This document shows positions 1 to 7,190 of a stretch of DNA of 10,682 nt, in pieces (the stretch's first letter is position 1; each line of letters starts with the position of its first letter). The notes beneath the pieces are model-generated. The model was given only the letters and a program-made list of their open reading frames with translations. It did not search any database and was not told the DNA's origin. Origin of the DNA: Candidatus Aminicenantota bacterium (GTDB lineage: Bacteria; Acidobacteriota; Aminicenantia; UBA2199); contig JAOZTV010000009.1 of assembly GCA_029939015.1 (NCBI GenBank), positions 13,216 through 23,897 of the forward strand, given 5' to 3'. A program made the translations under genes and the position numbers.

Positions 1-1013
1 ATTACTTTTTCATCTACATTTAATACTTCTTTGGGATGATCAATTCTTTTGTCAATTCCCAGTTTAGAGATATGGAGTAAACCATCAACACCTGGAAAGA
101 GGTTGATAAATGCTCCAAAAGGTTTTAATTTAACAATTGTGCCTTCTAAAACATCTCCCTCGTGTATGTCCTCAAGTATTTTTTTAGCAGGATCTTCAAT
201 TTGTGATTTTAACGATAGTCCAATTTTTTTTGTAACTTTATCTATATTTATTATTTCTACTTTAAGTTTATCATCTTTTTTAAGTCTTTCTGTAGCATCA
301 TTAACTCTCTCGTGAGCAATTTCAGATATATGAAGCAAACCTTCAATACCTCCAATGTCAACAAAGGCACCATAAGGTTTTACAGTAGTTACAATACCTT
401 CAAAAATATCATTTTCCTCAATGTTTTTCCATAATTCATTTGCTTTTTTTTCAGATTCTGCTATCAAAAGCTGTTTTCTGCTTACTATAAAGTCATCGCC
501 ATCTTCTTTATATTCAGATATTAAAAATGAATAAGTTTTATTAAGAAATACTTCCTGGTCTTCACAATAGGCTTTATCTATCTGGGATATTGGACAAAAA
601 GTTCTTTTACCCATAATTGTAACTTCAAAACCACCTTTAATTACTTTAGTTATTTTACCTTCAACAGGAACTCCATTTTCATAAACTTCTTTGAGGGCTA
701 TAGTATATTTGTCTTCATGAATATTTGAATTGTTTTGATCACCTGAACCAAGTCTTTTGGTGCATTTGAAAAAGCCTTTTGTTTTTCCAATTATATAGAC
801 CATAATTTCATCATTAATTGAAACTGTTGTTTTTCCATCTTCAATAAATTCATTCTTATTTACAATACCTTGAACTCTTGGACTGATATCAAGATAAACA
901 TTTTCTTTGTCAATTCCTGAAATAATTGTACTGATTCTATCGCCTAATTCAAATTTTTTTTGTGGCTTAAATGATTCGTTTAACATATCTTCAAAACTTT
1001 CTGTCTTTTGCAT
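1..1013 (-). CDS. S1-domain RNA-binding protein, ribosomal protein S1-like (C-terminus off window)
   Basis: The visible part is 337 residues and stays open to the left edge. It carries four OB-fold S1 repeats at about residues 22-88, 113-180, 201-268 and 285 onward. Repeats 3 and 4 are canonical: KPYGAFVDIGGIEGLLHISE (211-230) and KPFGAFINLFPGVDGLLHIS (297-316). Repeats 1 and 2 are diverged and lack the GAFV/GLLHIS signature, as in the ribosome-binding N-terminal repeats of true S1. S1 proteins bind mRNA and, in Gram-negatives, bring weakly Shine-Dalgarno-led messages to the 30S subunit. Bacterial S1 usually has four to six repeats; the total here is unknown. The ATG at 1013 is chosen because GGAG lies eight bases upstream on the minus strand. 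The gene follows the 36-aa ORF by 63 bp, which hold a candidate promoter. It could be a shorter S1-like RNA-binding protein rather than rpsA, so no symbol is given. Confidence 0.9.
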   Translation of the reverse strand, partial: MQKTESFEDMLNESFKPQKKFELGDRISTIISGIDKENVYLDISPRVQGIVNKNEFIEDGKTTVSINDEIMVYIIGKTKGFFKCTKRLGSGDQNNSNIHEDKYTIALKEVYENGVPVEGKITKVIKGGFEVTIMGKRTFCPISQIDKAYCEDQEVFLNKTYSFLISEYKEDGDDFIVSRKQLLIAESEKKANELWKNIEENDIFEGIVTTVKPYGAFVDIGGIEGLLHISEIAHERVNDATERLKKDDKLKVEIINIDKVTKKIGLSLKSQIEDPAKKILEDIHEGDVLEGTIVKLKPFGAFINLFPGVDGLLHISKLGIDKRIDHPKEVLNVDEKV

Positions 1014-1045
1014 ATATATCTCCAAAATATAATATTTTCTGTGGA

Positions 1046-1074
1046 AGTCTATCCTTAATTATATTAAAAGTCAA
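1046..1074 (-). promoter_or_regulatory. Candidate sigma70-type promoter for the S1-domain gene
   Basis: On the minus strand TTGACT (1074-1069) is followed after 17 bp by TAGACT (1051-1046), a 4/6 match to the -10 consensus. Transcription would begin near 1039, about 25 bases before the ATG. A perfect TATAAT (1063-1058) sits only 5 bp from the -35-like hexamer, too close to pair with it. The block from TTGACT through that TATAAT is almost identical to the one upstream of the DUF4388 gene. The promoter call is inference from motifs. Confidence 0.5.
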
Positions 1075-1076
1075 GT

Positions 1077-1187
1077 TTACTTATTCTTTCTATTTAGCAT
1101 CATAAATATTGATGAATAAAAATATAATGATATAAATATTGAAACTATCATATAGATAAATTTAGTATCAGTTAAATACTCAGTCAT
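1077..1187 (-). CDS. Possible 36-aa single-pass membrane microprotein
   Basis: This short open frame starts at ATG 1187, eight bases after the stop of the zinc-ribbon membrane protein gene, and ends in TAA. The product has a short polar N-terminus (MTEYLTDTK), one hydrophobic stretch at about residues 10-31 (rich in Ile, Phe, Tyr and Met) and a basic tail (NRKNK). That is the layout of a small single-pass protein with its charged end in the cytoplasm. AGG lies four bases before the ATG, which is a rather close Shine-Dalgarno. No family is recognised. The close spacing suggests it is co-transcribed as the last gene of the kinase operon. An AT-rich sequence can yield a hydrophobic short ORF by chance, so this remains tentative. 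Confidence 0.45.
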   Translation of the reverse strand: MTEYLTDTKFIYMIVSIFISLYFYSSIFMMLNRKNK

Positions 1188-1195
1188 TTTACCTA

Positions 1196-1969
1196 TTATT
1201 TTTTTGTCTTAAATCTTATCCCGCCAAAGAAATAAGAAATTAAATTATACAAAGATCCAAAGAATATTGCTTTAACTGCAAAAATCAAAAAGCCTGCAAG
1301 ACCTCCTAAAATAGCAAATAAAATACCACCTAAAATATTACTTCGTAGGTCATTTAACATCTGTGGTAATTCTATATAGATTGGAATATCTTTAAAAATC
1401 CCTATTGTTGCACCAAGTATAACCCCAATAATGATTCCAATGCCACCAAAAAAAAACATTAATGATATTAGATTGACAGAGGAGATAAGAAGTTCAGGTA
1501 TATCAGATTCCTTTTTTTTAATTTTAGGTGAAAGATTTTCTTTTTGGTTTGTTCCACATATATGGCAGTGTATTTCATAGCTTTCAATTTTACTTTTGCA
1601 ATTTTTACAGATAATTTTATTATCAATACTTGAAATTATGTGAGGGGTATCAGACTGAGTTAATGTTTTTGTGTTTTTAATCTGAGTCTGTTTAATGTCA
1701 TTTTTTATTACCTTTGTGGTATTATGAAGATTTTCCTGTTGTGATATATTATCTGTTTTATAAGGGTCATCTTCCTTCCAGTCCTTACCATTATATTTAT
1801 ACCACTTGCCGCTATTGCCACCAATAATCCAATATGAACCTTTACTGTCCAAAACCATCAGCTTTTTTAACTCTTTGTTAACTGTAGCACTATCAATTTC
1901 ACCTATTTCAGCTTTCTTTCTAAGTTCAATAAATTTTAATTCAAGATCTTTAAATTTTTTCATATTCAT
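1196..1969 (-). CDS. Zinc-ribbon membrane protein with N-terminal W-rich domain
   Basis: The product has 257 residues and function is not known. Visible parts in order are: an N-terminal helical stretch (about 5-40); a Trp/Tyr-rich segment with pattern YWIIG..SGKWYKYNGKDW (46-64); a polar Asn/Thr/Lys linker (70-118); a four-Cys zinc ribbon (CKNC at 121-124, CHIC at 135-138); and two glycine-rich hydrophobic segments (about 166-192 and 212-236), with a further apolar stretch to about 250. The YW..G..WY..G..W pattern resembles an N-terminal module seen in other uncharacterised bacterial membrane proteins (from memory, not searched). The N-terminus and ribbon are probably cytoplasmic. The gene begins 16 bp after folC. 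AAGGA precedes ATG 1969 at good spacing; Met3 (ATG 1963) is a possible alternative start. It is probably part of the kinase-folC operon. Confidence 0.85.
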   Translation of the reverse strand: MNMKKFKDLELKFIELRKKAEIGEIDSATVNKELKKLMVLDSKGSYWIIGGNSGKWYKYNGKDWKEDDPYKTDNISQQENLHNTTKVIKNDIKQTQIKNTKTLTQSDTPHIISSIDNKIICKNCKSKIESYEIHCHICGTNQKENLSPKIKKKESDIPELLISSVNLISLMFFFGGIGIIIGVILGATIGIFKDIPIYIELPQMLNDLRSNILGGILFAILGGLAGFLIFAVKAIFFGSLYNLISYFFGGIRFKTKK

Positions 1970-1985
1970 TTTTTCCTTCTTACGA

Positions 1986-3266
1986 TTATATCGGTTTTAT
2001 AATATTTCTCATTTCGCCAATCATATAGATAGAGCCAGTAATAATTATTCTATTTTTCAGACTTTTTGCATAGTTCAAAGCATCAGTATAATTATCTTTA
2101 TATTGAGATACATTTTTATCTTTAAATAATAGCTCTAATTTTTCAATTGGTAGAGCTCTATTAGATTTTGGTTCAAGTAGAATTATATTATTCATAAATG
2201 GTTCTAATAAAGATATCATTATTTTGAATTTTTTATCTCTTAAAACCCCAAAAATCAGAGTATTATTATTATACTTCTTCATATTCAAAAAATCGGATAA
2301 TACTTTTATACCCTCAACGTTATGCCCCGCATCAATAATAATTTCAGGGTCTCCTTTAATTAATTCGATACGTCCTGGAACAAAATTCTCTTCAATGCCT
2401 TTTGCAATATTTTTTTTTGATAAATGTAAGTGTGGTTTAATTACTTCAAGTGCCTTTATTGCAGTTGATGCATTTCTCGTTTGATGAATACCATTCATAT
2501 ATACTTTATAATTATAAATATCACTTTCTGTTTTGTAGGAACAATCAAAATAATTGTTTTCATTTTTAGTAGAAAGTATATTGCTTTTATTAAACGCCTG
2601 ATAATATAAAGCTCCTTTATCTATACAAACTGATTCAATAACTTTGCTTGCTATACTATACTTATTTGAGGCATTAATAAGTGGAATATTTTTTTTTGCA
2701 ATACCAGCTTTTTCAAAGGCAATCTCACTAATTGTTTTACCTAGTGTTTTTGTATGTTCTAAAGAAATATTGGTTATTACAGAGACTATAGGTGTTATAG
2801 CAGATGTTGCATCGAGTCTTCCACCAAGTCCAACTTCAAGTACAACAAAGTCAGTAGAATTATAATAGAAATGAAATAAACCTAATAATAGTAGATGCTC
2901 AAAAAAAGTTGGAGAGTCATTAATTATATTTTTTGATATTAAAGTAGAAATAAAATCTTTTATTTTTGTAATTTCATTTGCAAATTCTATTTCTGTAATC
3001 CAGCTTTTATTAATTGTAATCCGTTCTCTTACATTTTGAAGATGAGGTGAAGTAAATAAGCCAACTTTATAACCGTTTGACTTTAAAATTGAAGTGATAA
3101 AATGTGAAGTCGAGCCTTTTCCGTTTGTTCCTGCTACTTGTATGAATTTAATTTTTGAAAGAGAAAAGGGCAAATTATCTATTATTGTTTTAATGTTTTC
3201 CAATGATAGTTTTGTACCATTTTCTCTGATTTTTTGTAAATATTCCTGTGCCTTTGAATAATTCAT
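1986..3266 (-). CDS. folC: Bifunctional dihydrofolate synthase / folylpolyglutamate synthase
   Basis: This Mur-ligase-family enzyme ligates L-Glu to dihydropteroate and adds further Glu to tetrahydrofolates with ATP in the cytoplasm. The length of 426 residues is normal for FolC. Visible motifs: ATP-binding P-loop AGTNGKGST (45-53); SPHL with NVRERI (73-83); EVGLGGRLDATS (144-155); ISLEHTKTLG with FEKAGI (167-189), including the conserved His and Lys of the family; GIHQTRNASTA (259-269); FVPGRIE (295-301); and DAGHN (312-316) in the C-terminal domain, where many homologues have DGAHN or DVAHN. The gene lies 27 bp after the 78-aa gene and 16 bp before the zinc-ribbon gene, so it is probably within the operon started at the kinase promoter. 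No Shine-Dalgarno is visible before ATG 3266; the leader is A/T only around a TTTTTTAAAAAA palindrome (3273-3284). The start fits the family N-terminus (MNYSKAQEYL). Confidence 0.96.
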   Translation of the reverse strand: MNYSKAQEYLQKIRENGTKLSLENIKTIIDNLPFSLSKIKFIQVAGTNGKGSTSHFITSILKSNGYKVGLFTSPHLQNVRERITINKSWITEIEFANEITKIKDFISTLISKNIINDSPTFFEHLLLLGLFHFYYNSTDFVVLEVGLGGRLDATSAITPIVSVITNISLEHTKTLGKTISEIAFEKAGIAKKNIPLINASNKYSIASKVIESVCIDKGALYYQAFNKSNILSTKNENNYFDCSYKTESDIYNYKVYMNGIHQTRNASTAIKALEVIKPHLHLSKKNIAKGIEENFVPGRIELIKGDPEIIIDAGHNVEGIKVLSDFLNMKKYNNNTLIFGVLRDKKFKIMISLLEPFMNNIILLEPKSNRALPIEKLELLFKDKNVSQYKDNYTDALNYAKSLKNRIIITGSIYMIGEMRNIIKPI

Positions 3267-3293
3267 ATTTGCTTTTTTAAAAAATTTATTAAT

Positions 3294-3530
3294 TTATTCT
3301 TCAATATCTCCGTTTTCTTCTTCTTCGAAATCATTTGTAACCCCAAGAATAACTGCTGCACCATCGTATATTTGACGAACTGCTTTTTTTTGTTCTTGAA
3401 GGCTATTAATTGTTTCTTTTACCCTTGCTAATTCTTCTTCAATTTTTGAGTCAATAATTTCAATTTTGTGTTTTGCTTCGTTTAGAGTTGTTTCGTAAAA
3501 TGTTTTGTCTTCTTCTAGTAAGTTTGTCAT
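3294..3530 (-). CDS. Small coiled-coil protein of unknown function
   Basis: The product has 78 residues and I do not recognise a family. Residues about 8-50 form a continuous charged helix with hydrophobic positions at heptad-like spacing (IEIIDSKIEEELARVKETI), which suggests a dimeric coiled coil. A short less charged patch follows (YDGAAVILGV, about 55-64), then a very acidic tail (FEEEENGDIEE). There is no membrane segment or signal peptide, so it is likely cytoplasmic. It starts nine bases after the kinase stop codon. The Shine-Dalgarno AAGGGG overlaps the kinase TAA, so translation is probably coupled to the kinase. That position suggests a partner of the kinase or a conserved operon passenger, but function is unknown. 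Confidence 0.8.
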   Translation of the reverse strand: MTNLLEEDKTFYETTLNEAKHKIEIIDSKIEEELARVKETINSLQEQKKAVRQIYDGAAVILGVTNDFEEEENGDIEE

Positions 3531-3539
3531 ATTTTCCCC

Positions 3540-6500
3540 TTATTTTTTTAATGTAATTAATTTTGTAAACCATGTCTTAACTTTTTTATTATATTTTGTA
3601 GCTGGCTTAAATTTCCATTTTAATACTATTCTTGAAACTTCTAAGTCAACTTCAGGTATTCCAGATTTAATTATTCGTTTTATTCTTTTTACATTACCTT
3701 TTTCATCAATAAGCAGACTGACTGTCAATTGAATTGAGTCACCTTTGATTTTTTTTTTTAATTTTTTGGAAAGTTTTGGTATAGTTGTATCTAATGGAAT
3801 AGGTTGTGTATCAACATCAGAAACTTCATCACCTTCTTTCAAGTCTTTTTTTCTTTTATCTTCTTTTTCTTTTGCTAATCTGGCTTCTTCAATTCTTTTA
3901 TTTTCAAGTTCAAGTTCTTTGTTTATTTTTTCTTCAGCAATTAATTTCTCTTTTGCTGTTTTTTCTTCTTCTGCCTTTTTTTCGGCTTCAATTTTATCAT
4001 CTTCCAACTTTTTCTCAGTAGCTTTTTGAGATTGTATTTTTTTTTCTTCTGCAAGTTTTTTTTCTTCTGCAAGTTTTTCTTCCTCTAATTTCTTTTCGTT
4101 AGCAGCAATTTTTACAGGATCTGTTTCAACAAAAACTTTTATAACAGTAAATTTAATATTTACTTTATCTTTTTCGATAAATATGCTTCTTTTATTGCCG
4201 TTAATATCAACAACTTTTGCTTTATTATTTTTGCTATCTGTAACTTCAATTTTAATAATTGTTTCAGGCTTATCGATGTTTTGTATTACTCCAATAGTTC
4301 CCTTAGGTAAAATAGCAAATTCAGCATCGTTAATTTCATAGAATATATTTGTCCTATTACCAATTTTTAATTTATTTTGTTTAGATTTATTAATAATTAT
4401 ACCTTTAATTAGTCTATTCCCATCAATATCCCATATTCTTTTATAAGTTTCAATTCCATTTTTGAAAATTATTTCTTTTTTTTTTTTATTATCTGCATGG
4501 TATTCAAATATTATTCCATCATTTTTAACTCCATTGGAATAGTTTATGCTGGATATTTTATTATTATTCTTATTTTTGATTATTTCCTGTCCATTTTTAA
4601 TACCTGATTTATAATTTGTTTCCCTGAGTTTAATATTGTTTTTACCATAGACTATCCATTTATTATGTTTTTTACCTTTTAAAAAAGAACCTTCTTGCTC
4701 TTTTTGTTTATTTTCAAAATATTTTAAATACTCTCCATCTTTTTGACCATTTATATATTGAGTTGTTTCTTTGATATTTGTATTTGACCATTTTGATTGA
4801 ATAAAGCCTGTAAAAGGAGTTTTCTCTTTTTTTTGATGAAGTAAATTATTTACAAGATTAGTCTCATTTAATTGTAAGGTTAAAGGACCCTCTGGCTTCT
4901 TGTTTTTATTAGAGAATAAACCGGAAGAAATTGTCAAGTAAATTAATACTGAAACAATAATGATAATAGCAATAGCAATTAATAATGGTTTTTTGCTCTT
5001 TTTATCCTCATCCTTGAATATATCGTCTTCAATTTGAATTTTATTCTGATCTTTGAGCTGTTGTTCAATTTCATCTATACTCATAATTGGTTCTTCTATT
5101 TCAAGTTTTTGAGTTTTCTGATTATCCATTGATAAATTAATATCAATAGCAGGAGAAAAATCATCTTTTTTTTCAGGTAATACTACATCAATAATTTCTG
5201 GTTGATCTTCCGGAACATTAAGATCTATTATTTCTGTATTTAAAAGTTCCAAAGGTTTTTCTTCAATTTCAGAGTTAATTTCTTCTATTGATTCAGTCTC
5301 AATAACTACTTCCTTAATAATTTTTTCAATTATAATTGGAACTGGTTTCATCTCAATAGTTAAATTCTCATTTTCAATATCCTCTATGCATAAATCTGAA
5401 ATATAATAAGCAAGATGTACTGAGCTAGGAAATAAATTATATGTATTTGAAATATAGTTTTCTAAATCTTTAACCATTTTATCAGCTGATTGATATCTGT
5501 CTTCGGCTTTAATTGAAAGTGCTTTTAAAATAATCTGTTCAAGTTTATCGTCAATCTCATTATTAATACTACTTGGTTTAACAATAATACCTTCTTGTAC
5601 TTTTTTAAGAACTGCCATTTCAGAATTATCTGCAAATAGTTTTTCTCCTGTCAAAAGTTCAAATAATATTGCACCAACAGAATAAATATCGGATCTTCCA
5701 TCAATATTTTCTTCTGCTTTTGCCTGTTCAGGAGACATATATAATAATTTTCCTTTAAGAGCTCCTGAGATGGTTTGATGCATTTTGTTTGAAGCTTTGG
5801 AAACGCCGAAGTCTGTTAATTTGACTTCCCCATTATATGATATAAGTATATTTGGAGGTGATACATCCCTGTGTACAATATCAAGATTCTTACCAAATTC
5901 ATCTTTTGCACTGTGAGCATAACCTAATGCTTTTAAAATTTTGATAGTAATATAAAGTGATAAAACTTCTGAAATTTTATTGTTTTTTTCTTTTGTTAGT
6001 TTCAATATTTTACGAAGATCTTTTCCCTGAACATATTCCATTGCAATAAGATAGGAATTGTCCTTTTTTTCAAAATCATAAATTTGAACAATATTGGGGT
6101 GTGTGAGTTCTGCAACTATTTTTGCCTCGTCAATGAACATTTCAATGTAATTATTGTCTTCGCCATAACCTGATAGAATTTTTTTTAATGCAATTATTTT
6201 TTTAAATCCTTTTACACCTCTTTTCTTTGCCTTATAAATCTCAGCCATACCTCCACGTGCAATTAAACCAAGGATATCATATTTTTCTTCACTTTGTGGT
6301 TCTTTTTTTAGCTCTTGTATTGGCGGTTGGGGTGTTTGTTCTATTTTTGGTTCTATATTAATCTTGGGGGGAGTAACAGGTTTTTTTTTAACAGATTTAT
6401 TTGAAAGACCTAATCCTGAAAGAGTATCTTCAAGTTTTCGTGAAATATCTGTTTCAATTTTTTTTTCAATTTTTTTTTTTATAGGCTTTTTAACCAAATC

Positions 6501-7124
6501 ATCAAGAAAACTCATATCAAAGCTTTTGTTTTTTGATGCTGTATGCTTTTTTGAAGGTTGATTAATTTTAATTGATTTATCAGGTAAAATATCATTTGAT
6601 GGTTTTGATTTCTCAACATTCTTAATAATATCGCCAAATATGTCATCTGATGTTAATTTTTCTTCTTTTTCTTTAATATTATTATAAATGGGAACCTTTG
6701 CAGTATCAATGAGGTTTGTTTTGTGGAGTGAATTTTGTTTTTCCAATTCATCTAAATCAAGATTGAGTATTTCAACTATTCTACTTTTAAACTTGTCAGC
6801 TATAAGTGGTTTTTCAAAAAAGTCAACTGCCTTAAATTGAGTAATTGCCTGATGTCTATAGTCAATCCCTTTATAAATGCCACTTATAATAATTGTTTTT
6901 ATCCGGCTATATTCTTTTGCAATGAATTCAGATAATTGAAAACCGTGAAACTTTGGTAACATTGCAGCTGTTATTACTAAATCAAAACTGTCTTTTGTTA
7001 ATGCTTCTTTCGCTTTTAAACCATCTTCCACTACTTCAAAAATAATTGAAGAATAGGGAAGTATCTCTTTTATTGTATCAATTGTTTTGACATCGTATTC
7101 AACTATAAGGATTTTAAAATTCAT
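3540..7124 (-). CDS. Membrane Ser/Thr protein kinase: pseudo-receiver, kinase, TM, MORN-like repeats, TolA-like coil, TonB-type C-terminus
   Basis: Counted from ATG 7124 the protein has 1194 residues. (1) CheY-like receiver, 1-121, lacking the acceptor Asp (Ala53 in DLVITAAMLP), with Ser81 and Lys105 kept. (2) Basic, Pro-containing linker to about 280. (3) Hanks-type kinase, about 282-560: ARGGMAEIYKAK loop, Lys314 in ALKK, HRD with catalytic Asp420, Asn425, DFG Asp438 and SPE 464-466. All catalytic residues are present, so it should be active. (4) Acidic linker. (5) One TM helix, about 712-731, placing the rest in the periplasm. (6) YwqK/MORN_2-like repeats, about 771-890. (7) A beta-rich, possibly SH3-like stretch, about 930-990. 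(8) Lys/Glu/Ala-rich TolA-like coil, about 1005-1095. (9) TonB/AgmX-like C-terminal domain, about 1130-1194. The frame could open at TTG 7136, but that codon overlaps the GGAG that serves ATG 7124. Domain order is seen; sensing through the periplasmic half is inference. Confidence 0.93.
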   Translation of the reverse strand: MNFKILIVEYDVKTIDTIKEILPYSSIIFEVVEDGLKAKEALTKDSFDLVITAAMLPKFHGFQLSEFIAKEYSRIKTIIISGIYKGIDYRHQAITQFKAVDFFEKPLIADKFKSRIVEILNLDLDELEKQNSLHKTNLIDTAKVPIYNNIKEKEEKLTSDDIFGDIIKNVEKSKPSNDILPDKSIKINQPSKKHTASKNKSFDMSFLDDLVKKPIKKKIEKKIETDISRKLEDTLSGLGLSNKSVKKKPVTPPKINIEPKIEQTPQPPIQELKKEPQSEEKYDILGLIARGGMAEIYKAKKRGVKGFKKIIALKKILSGYGEDNNYIEMFIDEAKIVAELTHPNIVQIYDFEKKDNSYLIAMEYVQGKDLRKILKLTKEKNNKISEVLSLYITIKILKALGYAHSAKDEFGKNLDIVHRDVSPPNILISYNGEVKLTDFGVSKASNKMHQTISGALKGKLLYMSPEQAKAEENIDGRSDIYSVGAILFELLTGEKLFADNSEMAVLKKVQEGIIVKPSSINNEIDDKLEQIILKALSIKAEDRYQSADKMVKDLENYISNTYNLFPSSVHLAYYISDLCIEDIENENLTIEMKPVPIIIEKIIKEVVIETESIEEINSEIEEKPLELLNTEIIDLNVPEDQPEIIDVVLPEKKDDFSPAIDINLSMDNQKTQKLEIEEPIMSIDEIEQQLKDQNKIQIEDDIFKDEDKKSKKPLLIAIAIIIIVSVLIYLTISSGLFSNKNKKPEGPLTLQLNETNLVNNLLHQKKEKTPFTGFIQSKWSNTNIKETTQYINGQKDGEYLKYFENKQKEQEGSFLKGKKHNKWIVYGKNNIKLRETNYKSGIKNGQEIIKNKNNNKISSINYSNGVKNDGIIFEYHADNKKKKEIIFKNGIETYKRIWDIDGNRLIKGIIINKSKQNKLKIGNRTNIFYEINDAEFAILPKGTIGVIQNIDKPETIIKIEVTDSKNNKAKVVDINGNKRSIFIEKDKVNIKFTVIKVFVETDPVKIAANEKKLEEEKLAEEKKLAEEKKIQSQKATEKKLEDDKIEAEKKAEEEKTAKEKLIAEEKINKELELENKRIEEARLAKEKEDKRKKDLKEGDEVSDVDTQPIPLDTTIPKLSKKLKKKIKGDSIQLTVSLLIDEKGNVKRIKRIIKSGIPEVDLEVSRIVLKWKFKPATKYNKKVKTWFTKLITLKK
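4046..4078 (-). repeat. 18-bp tandem repeat in the kinase's TolA-like coil
   Basis: Two adjacent copies of an 18-bp unit (CTTCTGCAAG plus a T run on the plus strand; starts at 4046 and 4064, the second cut short) encode the repeated AEEKKL in the Lys/Glu-rich segment. A third, diverged copy follows. The repeat is in frame, so gain or loss of a unit would lengthen or shorten the coil without a frameshift. Confidence 0.7.
4476..4487. repeat. 12-base T homopolymer inside the kinase gene
   Basis: Twelve consecutive T on the plus strand are read as a poly-A run (Lys-Lys-Lys-Lys) in the MORN-like part of the kinase. It is the longest homopolymer I noticed. Another of 11 T is at 3749-3759, near the 3' end of the same gene. 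Such runs are prone to slippage in replication, transcription or sequencing. Confidence 0.8.
6458..6480. repeat. Paired T homopolymers (9 and 11) inside the kinase gene linker
   Basis: Runs of nine T (6458-6466) and eleven T (6470-6480), separated by CAA, encode the KKKIEKKIE stretch of the linker between the pseudo-receiver and the kinase domain. A one-base slip here would cut the protein before the kinase domain, leaving a free receiver-like domain. Confidence 0.75.
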
Positions 7125-7130
7125 TTTTTT

Positions 7131-7134
7131 CTCC
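7131..7134 (-). promoter_or_regulatory. Shine-Dalgarno deciding the kinase start
   Basis: GGAG on the minus strand lies six bases before ATG 7124. It overlaps the in-frame TTG at 7136, which would otherwise give a four-residue longer product (MEKK extension) with no ribosome site of its own. The ATG also starts exactly at the first beta strand of the receiver fold (MNFKILIV). Confidence 0.8.
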
Positions 7135-7144
7135 AATGAAATAT

Positions 7145-7173
7145 ATTATATAATAGAAAACCAATCTTATCAA
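7145..7173 (-). promoter_or_regulatory. Strong sigma70-type promoter for the kinase operon
   Basis: On the minus strand TTGATA (7173-7168) is followed after exactly 17 bp by a perfect TATAAT (7150-7145). Transcription would start near 7138, leaving a leader of about 14 bases that contains only the GGAG ribosome site before ATG 7124. It lies in the 66 bp between the 190-aa membrane protein gene and the kinase. No terminator hairpin is visible there, so read-through from upstream is also possible. Confidence 0.75.
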
Positions 7174-7190
7174 ATGTTTGTAATAGTATT

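Noticed and set aside
1081..1150. Direct repeat of TCAATATTTAT in the short gap region
   Set aside because: The two 11-base copies are very AT-rich and lie inside the 36-aa frame; too short and low in complexity to support a separate element.
1806..2129. Plus-strand open frame across the zinc-ribbon gene start and the folC end
   Set aside because: It runs antisense through two well-supported genes and their junction, with no recognisable domain.
3273..3284. TTTTTTAAAAAA palindrome before folC as a terminator
   Set aside because: It has no loop and no G/C pairs, so a stable RNA hairpin is unlikely, and it lies inside a tightly spaced operon.
3745..4029. Plus-strand open frame rich in Ser and Phe
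   Set aside because: It is the antisense of the Lys/Glu-rich TolA-like coil of the kinase; GAA/AAA codons read backwards give TTC/TTT, so the frame stays open by composition. No ribosome site or domain.
7124..7136. TTG start at 7136 for the kinase
   Set aside because: The TTG overlaps the GGAG that serves ATG 7124, and the receiver fold begins exactly at the ATG.
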